A stretch of DNA of 38,306 bases from SIG452 sp045540295 (lineage in GTDB: Bacteria; Bacillota; Clostridia; UMGS1840). Made by a program: the position numbers and the translations under genes. Positions within the stretch are counted from its first letter, which is position 1. Each line of letters starts with the position of its first letter. Below, piece by piece: positions 24,385 to 32,200 of this stretch. Below the pieces are notes generated by a model that was given only the letters and a program-made list of their open reading frames with translations, was not told the origin of the DNA and did not search any database. Location of the stretch: NCBI GenBank assembly GCA_045540295.1, contig JAZQGY010000032.1:1-38306 (forward strand), read 5' to 3'.

Positions 24385-26094
24385 TTACACCAGTTTAATA
24401 TCTTTGAGCTTTAAGGCAGGATATTTCTTGCCACGGTACTCGTTGGTGTAGGGAGAGACAATTGCGTTGACAATATCACCGTCACGCAGCATACGGAAGC
24501 TTTCGTTGGTACCTAAGCCAAAGCCGATAACCATAATGGAAAAGCTTTTTTTGGAGAATCGTAAGCGGATATGCTTATCATCACCAAAATAGGTAAGGTT
24601 TTCAATTTTCACTTTTTCAATCAGGAACTGAGGCATGGGATTTCCCATTCCGCAGGGCTGAATGCTTTCCAGCATATCGGTTAATTCCAGATTAATATCT
24701 TTATCGGTAATCTTGCCTTCGTATGTAATTTCTTCCACATATACTTTTGTGTTGAAATGCTCTTTGGCATAGGAATTGATTTTTTCACGGAAAGCGTCAA
24801 TATTGCCTTTGGACACAGTTAAACCGGCTGCCAGCTCGTGACCGCCGAATTTCAAGAGCAAATCATCGCAATAAGACAATGCTTCAAACATATTGAAGCC
24901 CTGCACTCCACGGCAGGAACCTTTTGCTTCATCACCGTCAATCGCCATTAATACACAAGGTTTGCCGTAACGCTCGGTAATTCTGGATGCTACAATCCCG
25001 ATAACACCGTGATGCCAGTTTTCAGATGCCAACACGATGACTCTGTCGGTGGTGTGCAATTTTTCTTTATCAATAATCTGACATGCCTGTAATAAAATTT
25101 CCTGCTCAATGGTCTGGCGGCGAACATTTTCATCACACAGCATTTTCGCCAGAGATTCTGCTTCTTTCACGTCGGAGGTGGTGAACAGCTTTACGGCATC
25201 CACTGCATTCCCCAGTCTGCCAACTGCATTGATTCTGGGAGCGATAATAAAGCCTACGTGAGAAGAAGTTAACACCTTGCCGGAAAGTCCCGCTTCCTGA
25301 ATCAAGGCTTTTAAACCCATATTCTGGGGATCACCCAACAGTTTTAAGCCCAAAGAAACAAACACACGGTTTTCTTCTGTTAAGGTAACAATATCAGCGA
25401 TGGTGCCTAAACACAACAAATCACCATATTGGTCCAGAAGTTCTTTGGATTTGCCGCCACCTTCCAAAGCTTCAATCAGCTTGAATGCAACACCAACACC
25501 GGAAAGTTCCTTAAACGGATACGGACAGTCCGGACGCTTCGGGTTGACAATGGCATATGCCGGAGGCAGCTGCTCCTTACATTTGTGATGGTCTGTAATT
25601 ACCACAGAAATGCCTAAGGAGGTAGCATAATTGATATCGTCAAAAGCGGTAATACCGCAGTCGGCTGTGACAATCAATCCCACTCCTTCGTTCTTAAAGG
25701 ACAAAACTGCTTCTTTATTCAACCCATACCCTTCATCAGAACGGGAGGGAATGTAATAAGATACATTGGCCCCTTTAGACTTTAGGTACAAATAAATGAT
25801 GGAAACAGCAGTAATTCCATCCACATCGTAATCACCATAAACCACAATTTTCTGGTTGTTAGAAATTGTTTCCTGAATTTTTTCTACTGCTTTTGACATA
25901 TCCAAAAGTAAAAACGGATCCAAAAGCGCATTGACATCAGGTTTTAAAAAACGAGTCGCCTGCTCGGAATTTTCGATACCGCGGTTGCAAAGAACATTTG
26001 CACAAAGAGGATGCAGTTTCAGCTCATCTCCTATTTTTTTAGCCAATTCGGGATTCGGCTGTTTTAACACCCATTTGCTTTTCTTCGTCATCAT
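24385..26094 (-). CDS. recJ: Single-stranded-DNA-specific exonuclease RecJ
   Basis: RecJ degrades single-stranded DNA 5' to 3' in recombination and repair. The 569-residue protein has the DHH-family motifs GDYDVDGITA and ITDHHKC, an IAPRINAVGRLGNA segment, and the DHHA1 region (FGGHELAAGLTV), followed by an OB-fold-like end. The length is close to the 577 residues of E. coli RecJ and lacks the long C-terminal extension of Bacillus RecJ. The start is one of two adjacent ATG codons, with only a weak ribosome binding site (GGACC). It is expressed from a divergent promoter shared with rsmD. Confidence 0.95.
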   Translation of the reverse strand: MMTKKSKWVLKQPNPELAKKIGDELKLHPLCANVLCNRGIENSEQATRFLKPDVNALLDPFLLLDMSKAVEKIQETISNNQKIVVYGDYDVDGITAVSIIYLYLKSKGANVSYYIPSRSDEGYGLNKEAVLSFKNEGVGLIVTADCGITAFDDINYATSLGISVVITDHHKCKEQLPPAYAIVNPKRPDCPYPFKELSGVGVAFKLIEALEGGGKSKELLDQYGDLLCLGTIADIVTLTEENRVFVSLGLKLLGDPQNMGLKALIQEAGLSGKVLTSSHVGFIIAPRINAVGRLGNAVDAVKLFTTSDVKEAESLAKMLCDENVRRQTIEQEILLQACQIIDKEKLHTTDRVIVLASENWHHGVIGIVASRITERYGKPCVLMAIDGDEAKGSCRGVQGFNMFEALSYCDDLLLKFGGHELAAGLTVSKGNIDAFREKINSYAKEHFNTKVYVEEITYEGKITDKDINLELTDMLESIQPCGMGNPMPQFLIEKVKIENLTYFGDDKHIRLRFSKKSFSIMVIGFGLGTNESFRMLRDGDIVNAIVSPYTNEYRGKKYPALKLKDIKLV

Positions 26095-26123
26095 ACAGGT
26101 CCTGCTTTCTTATATTTTTTTAC

Positions 26124-26152
26124 ATTATAACACCAATACAAAAAAAATTCAA
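26124..26152 (-). promoter_or_regulatory. Promoter of the recJ-relA run
   Basis: On the minus strand TTGAAT (26152-26147) and a perfect TATAAT (26129-26124) are 17 bases apart. The predicted start gives a leader of about 20 bases before recJ. It lies back to back with the rsmD promoter, 19 bases away. Confidence 0.7.
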
Positions 26153-26171
26153 GATATATTTGAAAAAAAAC

Positions 26172-26200
26172 TTTACAAATCACTAAACCTATGCTAAAAT
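26172..26200 (+). promoter_or_regulatory. Promoter of rsmD-coaD with a long leader
   Basis: TTTACA (26172-26177) and TAAAAT (26195-26200) are 17 bases apart, with TG one base before the -10. The predicted start near 26207 leaves a leader of about 110 bases before the TTG start of rsmD, longer than other leaders here. AGCTG at 26204 could pair with CAGCT at 26247, but I see no known riboswitch. Confidence 0.65.
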
Positions 26201-26316
26201 AGAAGCTGATATTTTATGTTTATGTTTTTATGCGGTAAAAGAAACAGCTAAATTATCGCAAAAAATCTTCTAAGTAAAAAATTAACCGAAAACATCAACA
26301 TCGGAGTTGAAATAAT

Positions 26317-26847
26317 TTGAAGGTTACCAGCGGAATCCGAAAAGGTGCAATTTTGGTGGCATCTCCCGATTTTTCTGTCCGCCCTACCACCGACAAGGTC
26401 AAGCAGTCTGTTTTTAATATGATTCAGTTTGATATTGCTGAAAAAACTGTGTTGGATTTGTTTGCAGGAAGCGGTGCGATGGGAATTGAAGCACTCAGTC
26501 GAGGTGCCAAATACTGCACATTTGTGGATACCAATCCCGAATTTGTAAAAAAGAATATTTCCAAGCTTCGTTTTGAAGAAATCTCACAGATTATTCGAAG
26601 TGATTACCTGGATTATTTAGGAAAATGCGACCGTCAGTTTGACCTGGTGTTTTTAGACCCTCCCTATGGGAAACAAATGATTGATTCCGCTATGAAACAA
26701 ATGGTGGAAAAGAATTTGCTAAAGAACGGTGCGATTTTGGTTTGGGAATGTGACGAAAAAGAAAGCGTTACCGTGCCGGAATCCATCGAAATCATAAAAG
26801 AAAGAACCTTCGGCAGAATACAGATAAGAATTGGAGTCAAAAGATGA
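26317..26847 (+). CDS. rsmD: 16S rRNA (guanine-966 N2) methyltransferase RsmD
   Basis: RsmD methylates G966 of 16S rRNA using S-adenosylmethionine. The 176-residue protein has the N-terminal signature RPTTDKVKQSVFNMI, the SAM loop LDLFAGSGAMGIEALSRGA, and the catalytic DPPYG motif. The start is a TTG with GGAG ten bases upstream. Its end overlaps the coaD start by four bases (ATGA), indicating translational coupling. rsmD-coaD is a conserved gene pair. Confidence 0.95.
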   Translation: MKVTSGIRKGAILVASPDFSVRPTTDKVKQSVFNMIQFDIAEKTVLDLFAGSGAMGIEALSRGAKYCTFVDTNPEFVKKNISKLRFEEISQIIRSDYLDYLGKCDRQFDLVFLDPPYGKQMIDSAMKQMVEKNLLKNGAILVWECDEKESVTVPESIEIIKERTFGRIQIRIGVKR

Positions 26848-27317
26848 AAACAGCAATTTATCCCGGTAGTTTTGACCCTTTGACAAATGGTCATTTGGAT
26901 ATCATTACCAGATCTTCAAAGCTTTTTGATAAAGTGATTGTCACCGTTTTGACCAACAGTGCAAAACAACCTCTGTTCACTACCCAAGAACGAATTGATT
27001 TCATCCAAAGAACCACCCGTCATCTTCCCAACGTGGAAGTGGTTTGTTACGACGGATTGTTGGTGGATTTTGCCAAGAAAAACAATTGCAATGTGCTGGT
27101 AAAAGGTCTTCGGGTTGTATCCGATTTTGAATATGAATTTCAGATGGCACTTGCCAACAAAAATCAGATGCCCCAGCTGGAAACCATGTTCTTACCCACA
27201 GCGCAGGAATATATGTTTTTATCCTCCAGCATTGTAAAAGAGCTTGCCCGTTATCACGGAGATTTGGCAGGGCTGGTTCCCAAAGAAATTGAGCATGATA
27301 TTTTAAATAAATTTTAA
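26844..27317 (+). CDS. coaD: Phosphopantetheine adenylyltransferase
   Basis: CoaD transfers AMP from ATP to 4'-phosphopantetheine, the penultimate step of coenzyme A synthesis. The 157-residue protein shows the nucleotidyltransferase signature PGSFDPLTNGHLDII with the TxxH motif (TNGH), KGLRVVSDFEYEFQMALAN, and the C-terminal FLSSSIVKELARYHGDL. Length matches the family. The ATG overlaps the rsmD stop, and GGAG lies inside the rsmD end. Confidence 0.97.
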   Translation: MKTAIYPGSFDPLTNGHLDIITRSSKLFDKVIVTVLTNSAKQPLFTTQERIDFIQRTTRHLPNVEVVCYDGLLVDFAKKNNCNVLVKGLRVVSDFEYEFQMALANKNQMPQLETMFLPTAQEYMFLSSSIVKELARYHGDLAGLVPKEIEHDILNKF

Positions 27318-27336
27318 CGAAAAAGGAGTAACTATT

Positions 27337-27915
27337 ATGGATCTGCAGACATTAATAGAAGAATTGGAAGAAATTGTGGAAAGTGCCTCCAAAGTGCCGC
27401 TTTCCAGCAAATGTATGATTGACAGAGAAGAAGTTTTCAATGTTGTGGAACAGATGAGACTGCACTATCCTGAAGAATTAAAACAGGCTCAGTGGGTAAA
27501 AAAAGAAAGAGAACGCATCATCAACGAAGCAAAACAGGAAGCAGCTTCTATCATCGAAACTGCGAACCAGCAGGTTGTGCAGATGGTGAACGAAACCGAA
27601 ATCATCAAAATTGCAAAAGTAAAATCCGATGAAATTATCAAAGAAGCAGATATGGAAGCAGTTGAGATCAAACACAAAGCGGAAGTAGCTGCAAAAACTC
27701 ATTATGACGAAACCAAAGAACGTGCCGACCAGTACAAAGTGAGTGCGCAGAACTATGCCGACAGCTTACTGCAGACTGCAGAAAAAGCAATCAATTCTGC
27801 AAGAGATACTCTCTTTACTGCTTATTCTCAAATTAATTCTTCCTATCAGGAAACTGAAACTCTGCTGGACAAAATTTCTTCTTCCAGACAGGTAATCAAC
27901 AGCTCCAGAGAATAA
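27337..27915 (+). CDS. Alanine- and glutamate-rich coiled-coil protein, unknown function
   Basis: A 192-residue soluble, highly charged protein. A short N-terminal region (1-50) contains a conserved-looking MIDREEVFNVVEQMR segment. Residues about 55-170 are a nearly continuous coiled coil with many Lys, Glu and Ala. The tail is serine-rich. No membrane segment, nucleotide motif or cysteine cluster is present. Proteins of this kind follow coaD in various Clostridia and are often labelled ATPase or ATP synthase B-like because of coiled-coil similarity, which is not evidence of function. AAAAGGAG precedes the ATG, 19 bases after coaD. Confidence 0.8.
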   Translation: MDLQTLIEELEEIVESASKVPLSSKCMIDREEVFNVVEQMRLHYPEELKQAQWVKKERERIINEAKQEAASIIETANQQVVQMVNETEIIKIAKVKSDEIIKEADMEAVEIKHKAEVAAKTHYDETKERADQYKVSAQNYADSLLQTAEKAINSARDTLFTAYSQINSSYQETETLLDKISSSRQVINSSRE

Positions 27916-27940
27916 ACAAAAAACTCTACTTAACAAACAC

Positions 27941-27970
27941 AAGGGCTATTACGGTATTGTAATGGCCCTT
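27941..27970 (+). terminator. Hairpin terminator after the rsmD-coaD operon
   Basis: AAGGGCTATTAC (27941-27952) pairs with GTAATGGCCCTT (27959-27970) around a six-base loop, with one G-T pair. The bases after it (TGTTGTC) are only moderately T-rich, so termination may be partial and some transcripts may continue into uvrC. Confidence 0.6.
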
Positions 27971-28012
27971 TGTTGTCAGATAAAGATTTTACGGTGAAAG
28001 GAGGAACCGGTT

Positions 28013-29848
28013 TTGGCGCTTACAGAAAATCCAAAAATACAAAAACACAAAGAAAAACTCAAGCTGGTTCCGAAAAAACCAGGTGTTTATCTGATGAAAA
28101 ACCATGATGACCGAGTGATTTATGTTGGAAAAGCCAAGTCTCTTTGGAATCGGCTATCGCAGTATTTCGGAGCCTCTCCAAAAGATAAAAAAACGATGCA
28201 GATGGTGCTGCATGTAGACCATTTTGATTATATTATCACAGGCTCTGAAAAAGACGCCCTGCTTTTAGAAAACAATCTGATAAAAAAATATAAGCCAAAA
28301 TACAATATACTTTTGAAGGACGATAAAACTTATCCCTTTATCAAGATTGAGAAAAAAACAGAGTTTCCCTACTTGTCCTTAGTCAGAAAAACAGAAAAAG
28401 ATGCCAATAAGTATTATGGCCCGTATCTCAATGCTCAGGTAGTAAACGGCGCCATTGACTTAATTTCCAAGGAGTTCAAACTAAGAACCTGCCACTCCGA
28501 TTTAACCCATCCAAAAAAACGGCCCTGCCTGAATTACCATATGGGATACTGCTCCGCTCCCTGCTGCAGAATGGTCACAACCGAAGCATATGCCAAACAA
28601 CTGAAAGAAGCTATCCATGTGCTGGATTCAGGATTAAAAAGCCTAATCCCGAATCTGACTGAAAAGATGGAATTCTGTGCCAAAAACCTGGATTTTGAGG
28701 GTGCGGCAAAACTACGGGATAGTATCCGCCTATGTGAAAAATTCTCAGAAAAACATCAGGTAGTTTCTGTGAAAAAAGTGTCTTTAGACATTCTCTACTG
28801 TTACCGTGACGGTGATATTTCCGCCATCTCAGTGCTAAGTGTAAGAAACGGAATTATCAACGGCAAACAAAGCTATACATTCCCGGACTCTAAGGATGTG
28901 TCGGATGAGGATATCATTTTTTCCTTCCTAAAGCAATACTATTTGGTAAAAAAAGAAGTTACAAAACGGATTGTGTTATCGGTCAATACCGATTATAAAA
29001 TTCCATATGCAGACCTTTCCGACCAGATGTATGAACTCTTCGAAGAAGAGGTAACTGTGTCGCAAGGACGTGGAAAATTCACAAAAAACTTGATTGAAAT
29101 GGCAAAAGTGAATGCCATTGAGGCAATCAAACTGCGACTGCAGACCAAAATTGATGATCAGTTATTCTTATTGAAGGAATTTTTGGGATTAGAGCAAGCT
29201 CCCATGCGGATTGAAAGCTACGACAACTCCAATACCGCAGGAGCAAATGCAGTAGGTGTAATGACCGTGTATGAAAACGGAATGCTCTCTCAGAAAGAAA
29301 AACGCACCTTCAGTATTAAAAACCACAACGGAGCGGATGATTACGCAGCTATGTATGAAGTGCTGGACCGTCGGATTTATCACCTTGCACAAGGTGATGA
29401 CGGATTTGACAATGCTCCCGACCTGATTTTAGTAGACGGCGGAAAAGGTCAAGTCAAATGTGCCAGAGAAGTACTTTGGAAATATGACCTTAAAATTCCC
29501 GTGTTCGGCATGGTGAAAGATGATAAGCACCGTCTTCGTGACCTGACCGACGGCTACCGGATGATGGATTTAAAATCCAATAAAGCTCTTTTTGTGTTTG
29601 TTTCAAAAATTAACGAACAAACACACAAAAACGCCATTTCTTATCACAAGAAAAAAACAACTCTGACTGCTACCCAATCAGAGCTTTTAACTATTCCGCA
29701 GGTGGGTATGGCAACTCTTAAAAAACTTTACGGTCATTTCAAAACCCTAAAGCAAATAAAAGAAGCAACCCTTGAGGAATTAAGCAATGCTCTTCCCAAA
29801 AAGGTTGCTAAAAATATTTTTGAATATTTTCATCAAAACGGCGACTAA
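28013..29848 (+). CDS. uvrC: Excinuclease ABC subunit C
   Basis: UvrC makes both incisions in nucleotide excision repair after UvrAB marks damage. The 611-residue protein contains the GIY-YIG nuclease (GVYLMKN, VIYVGKAKSLWNRL), a cysteine cluster near 160-185 (CHSDL, PCLNY, GYCSAPCC) matching the proposed iron-sulfur site, a UVR motif (LDFEGAAKLRDSI), the RNase H-like nuclease (ESYDNSNTAG, LVDGGKGQV), and a C-terminal helix-hairpin-helix region. The TTG start has AAAGGAGG eight bases upstream. Its stop overlaps that of the convergent small gene by three bases. Confidence 0.97.
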   Translation: MALTENPKIQKHKEKLKLVPKKPGVYLMKNHDDRVIYVGKAKSLWNRLSQYFGASPKDKKTMQMVLHVDHFDYIITGSEKDALLLENNLIKKYKPKYNILLKDDKTYPFIKIEKKTEFPYLSLVRKTEKDANKYYGPYLNAQVVNGAIDLISKEFKLRTCHSDLTHPKKRPCLNYHMGYCSAPCCRMVTTEAYAKQLKEAIHVLDSGLKSLIPNLTEKMEFCAKNLDFEGAAKLRDSIRLCEKFSEKHQVVSVKKVSLDILYCYRDGDISAISVLSVRNGIINGKQSYTFPDSKDVSDEDIIFSFLKQYYLVKKEVTKRIVLSVNTDYKIPYADLSDQMYELFEEEVTVSQGRGKFTKNLIEMAKVNAIEAIKLRLQTKIDDQLFLLKEFLGLEQAPMRIESYDNSNTAGANAVGVMTVYENGMLSQKEKRTFSIKNHNGADDYAAMYEVLDRRIYHLAQGDDGFDNAPDLILVDGGKGQVKCAREVLWKYDLKIPVFGMVKDDKHRLRDLTDGYRMMDLKSNKALFVFVSKINEQTHKNAISYHKKKTTLTATQSELLTIPQVGMATLKKLYGHFKTLKQIKEATLEELSNALPKKVAKNIFEYFHQNGD

Positions 29849-30033
29849 AAAATCCACCAAATCACCAGTCCCCAAAGTAACAATGATATTCCGACAGAAA
29901 GCAAAAGACTAATTCCCTTTGGATTATGTCTTTTGCTTTTTTTATGAAAACGGCGGGACAACGCCTGCTGTTGTTGAATATAGTTTTCAATAATAGCTTC
30001 TGCTTCACGGATGACGGTATTCTTTTGTTCCAT
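29845..30033 (-). CDS. Small tail-anchored membrane protein, unknown function
   Basis: A 62-residue protein with a charged N-terminal helix (EAEAIIENYIQQQQALSRRF), a basic stretch (HKKSKRHNPKG), and one C-terminal membrane segment at about 42-61 ending at the last residue. The basic stretch before the segment predicts the N-terminus in the cytoplasm. GGGAGTG lies upstream of the ATG. I see no family. It lies between uvrC and spoIIP, divergent from spoIIP, so a sporulation link is possible but only positional. An 80-codon frame overlapping it lacks a ribosome binding site. Confidence 0.65.
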   Translation of the reverse strand: MEQKNTVIREAEAIIENYIQQQQALSRRFHKKSKRHNPKGISLLLSVGISLLLWGLVIWWIF

Positions 30034-30142
30034 TGTATCACTCCCTTTTTATTATCCGATAAGTAATCGCTATTTATACCAAAATCAGCAGTTCTTTTTT
30101 GCATGAGTATTTCATAGGATAAGAAAAAAAGAGAGGTTGCCT

Positions 30143-31189
30143 ATGAAAAAAACGGTTGTCATTTCAATGAAAAAAATACTCAAAAAAATATTCGTGTTGT
30201 TATTGACTCTTCTACTGGTTACGACGGTGTTATCCTTCAGAATTCCGCAACAAATCTGCACAACCATTGCTGCCAATCTTCTGACAGAACAAAAACATTC
30301 TTTGATGGATCAAATCTCCCGTTTGTTTTCCTTCAAATCCCAAAATACAGTTTATGCAGCCATGCCCATTCAAAGGGTGCCAAAGAGTCAAAGCGGAGTT
30401 CCTTTGACTGAAAAAAATCCGGAAACAGTGCAAAATTCCGCTCCCCAAGGCAGCCCGCCACCTGAAACCAATTTAAACAAAGATATCGCGAGCCAACAAA
30501 AAATCAATGTAAAAAATCATACCGGAAAAGTTTTCGATGTCTCCCAATTGCTGAAAAATCCGCTATCCTACCAGGCAGACTCCAAAAACTATAAGGTTCT
30601 ATTGGTGCACACTCATACTACAGAATGTTATTTTCCCAATGACCGTTCCAACAATCCGGAGGAAAATATGATTGCAGTGGGAAAAGAATTTCAAAAGGTT
30701 CTGGAAGCAAACCAAATTCCAACACTGCATATCACTACTGTACACGATGTCCCGTATACCACATCCTATAAAAAGAGTCTGGAGAGTGTAACCAAAGCAT
30801 TGCAAGAGTATCCCTCCATCGAGGTTGTCATTGATTTGCACAGAGACGCCATTTACGGAGCAGATGGCGAAAAAGTGCGACCAATTGCTAACATTAACGA
30901 AACCGACTGCGCTCAGGTGATGCTGGTGTGCGGAACGGATGAGGGCGGTTTGCCCCACCCCGACTGGAAGGAAAATCTATCGTTTGCCTTAAAAATACAA
31001 AGCAAAATGCAGGAAAATCACCCTAACCTTGCCCGTCCGCTGGACCTACGAAAAGAGCGCTTCAATACGCATACTACCAAAAAATCTGTAATCTTTGAAA
31101 TCGGTTCTCACGGAAACACTTTGGAGGAAGCTATTTCGGGTGCAAAACTGGCAGCACAGGCAGTTGCCGATGTGTTAAATCACCGTTAA
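30143..31189 (+). CDS. spoIIP: Stage II sporulation protein P (SpoIIP)
   Basis: SpoIIP is a peptidoglycan amidase and endopeptidase that, with SpoIID and SpoIIM, thins septal wall so the mother cell can engulf the forespore. The 348-residue protein has one N-terminal membrane segment (about 12-33), a proline-rich linker (about 75-115), and the catalytic domain with VHTHTTECY, DLHRDA and FEIGSHGNTLEEA. Cysteine replaces the serine frequent in the HTHTTES motif. I start at the ATG at 30143 with GAGAGG six bases upstream. A TTG at 30137 touches that site and is less likely. The gene converges on gpr. Confidence 0.94.
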   Translation: MKKTVVISMKKILKKIFVLLLTLLLVTTVLSFRIPQQICTTIAANLLTEQKHSLMDQISRLFSFKSQNTVYAAMPIQRVPKSQSGVPLTEKNPETVQNSAPQGSPPPETNLNKDIASQQKINVKNHTGKVFDVSQLLKNPLSYQADSKNYKVLLVHTHTTECYFPNDRSNNPEENMIAVGKEFQKVLEANQIPTLHITTVHDVPYTTSYKKSLESVTKALQEYPSIEVVIDLHRDAIYGADGEKVRPIANINETDCAQVMLVCGTDEGGLPHPDWKENLSFALKIQSKMQENHPNLARPLDLRKERFNTHTTKKSVIFEIGSHGNTLEEAISGAKLAAQAVADVLNHR

Positions 31190-32091
31190 GAAACAAAATG
31201 CTCTGAAAAAGCAAGATCAATGTTTTTATGAAGTGCCAGGTTAATCCCTCCTGCAAGTGTTCTTGCGCTATGAGTAATCAAATTATCAATATCCTTAGGG
31301 CTTACAAACAATCCTGCAGATGCAAATTGCATCATCCGGGAAATGATTCTCTGGGCCTCCTCTAAACTGTTGTTCTCCTCAAAAAAGCGGGTAATGGCAG
31401 AATAAACAATGGAATGAGAATCCACCACGGTTGGGATTCCGATGGCGATTACCGGAACTCCAAGAGTTTCTTTGTTTAAACCGTCACGACGGTTTCCCAC
31501 TCCTGACCCCGGATGAATCCCCGTATCGGTCAACTGAACCGTGGAAAACATCCGTTCCGGACTTCCCGCACATAAGGCGTCCACAGCAATGACCAGCTTC
31601 GGCTGATATTTGTCTACAACCCCCTTCACGATATCTGCCGTTTCAATTCCTGTAATCCCAAGCACTCCGGGACAGATACCACCGACGGCACGAAAATCTT
31701 GTGTTTCCTCTGAATTGAGGTAATCCATCACATGGCTTGTAATCATTACGCCATCCAACGTAGAAGGACCTATAGCGTCCGGAGTAATACTGCGGTTTCC
31801 AAGACCTACCACCAAAATTTTATCGCTGTCTTTTGGTAACAGCTTCAATAATTCTTTGGCAATAAGTTTTGCATTTTTTTCCAATGCGTTAATCTCCCGA
31901 TCAGGAAAGCTTTGAAATTCCAGCGTAATAAATTTTCCTTTCGGTTTCCCCACCAAAGCAGATGCCTCTTCCGTAATGATTGAAATTTCTGTTACAGTAC
32001 AGTTTTTTTCTCTGCGCTCCCGCTTTTTGATACCTTCATTTTTATGAGTATAGATGCTTTCCACTGCCAAGTCAGTTCGCAAGGGTAACAT
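31186..32091 (-). CDS. gpr: Spore germination protease GPR
   Basis: GPR degrades small acid-soluble spore proteins during germination and is activated by self-cleavage near its N-terminus. The 301-residue protein contains RTDLAVES at 5-12, GLGNRSITPDAIGPSTLDG, VIAVDALCAG and GSGVGNRR, all typical of the family, including the aspartates in TPDAIGP and VIAVDAL. The sequence before the RTDLAVE processing site is only four residues long, compared with about a dozen in Bacillus proteins. AGGAGG five bases before the ATG supports this start. The stop codon shares TTAA with the convergent spoIIP stop. Confidence 0.94.
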   Translation of the reverse strand: MLPLRTDLAVESIYTHKNEGIKKRERREKNCTVTEISIITEEASALVGKPKGKFITLEFQSFPDREINALEKNAKLIAKELLKLLPKDSDKILVVGLGNRSITPDAIGPSTLDGVMITSHVMDYLNSEETQDFRAVGGICPGVLGITGIETADIVKGVVDKYQPKLVIAVDALCAGSPERMFSTVQLTDTGIHPGSGVGNRRDGLNKETLGVPVIAIGIPTVVDSHSIVYSAITRFFEENNSLEEAQRIISRMMQFASAGLFVSPKDIDNLITHSARTLAGGINLALHKNIDLAFSEHFVS

Positions 32092-32112
32092 AAGTGCCTC
32101 CTGTAAGATAAT

Positions 32113-32140
32113 CTTATAAAGAGTATGAACACTTTCTCAA
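32113..32140 (-). promoter_or_regulatory. Possible gpr promoter of vegetative type
   Basis: On the minus strand TTGAGA (32140-32135) and TATAAG (32118-32113) are 16 bases apart, each one base off the sigma-A consensus. The Bacillus gene is read by forespore sigma factors, and I could not find a matching sigma-F or sigma-G site here. In AT-rich DNA this could be chance. Confidence 0.35.
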
Positions 32141-32160
32141 CGAATTAGCCGAACTACAAT

Positions 32161-32200
32161 AAAAAAGACAGGAATTTTTAAAAATTCCTGTCTTTTTTTT
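32161..32200 (-). terminator. Rho-independent terminator of the ruv-amidase run
   Basis: A perfect palindrome pairs AAAAAAGACAGGAATTTTT (32161-32179) with AAAAATTCCTGTCTTTTTT (32180-32198), and T-runs flank it on both strands. It abuts the amidase stop codon and stops the minus-strand transcript. Confidence 0.92.

Noticed and set aside
27941..27970. Hairpin considered as a small RNA or riboswitch
   Set aside because: A single stem-loop directly after an operon is best explained as a terminator.
29862..30104. 80-codon frame overlapping the small tail-anchored gene
   Set aside because: It lacks a ribosome binding site and a sensible protein character, while the overlapping 62-codon frame has both.
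30101..30120. Sigma-E-like -10 box (CATAGGAT) before spoIIP
   Set aside because: The -10-like sequence is suggestive, but no -35 match lies at the right distance, so I do not annotate a promoter.
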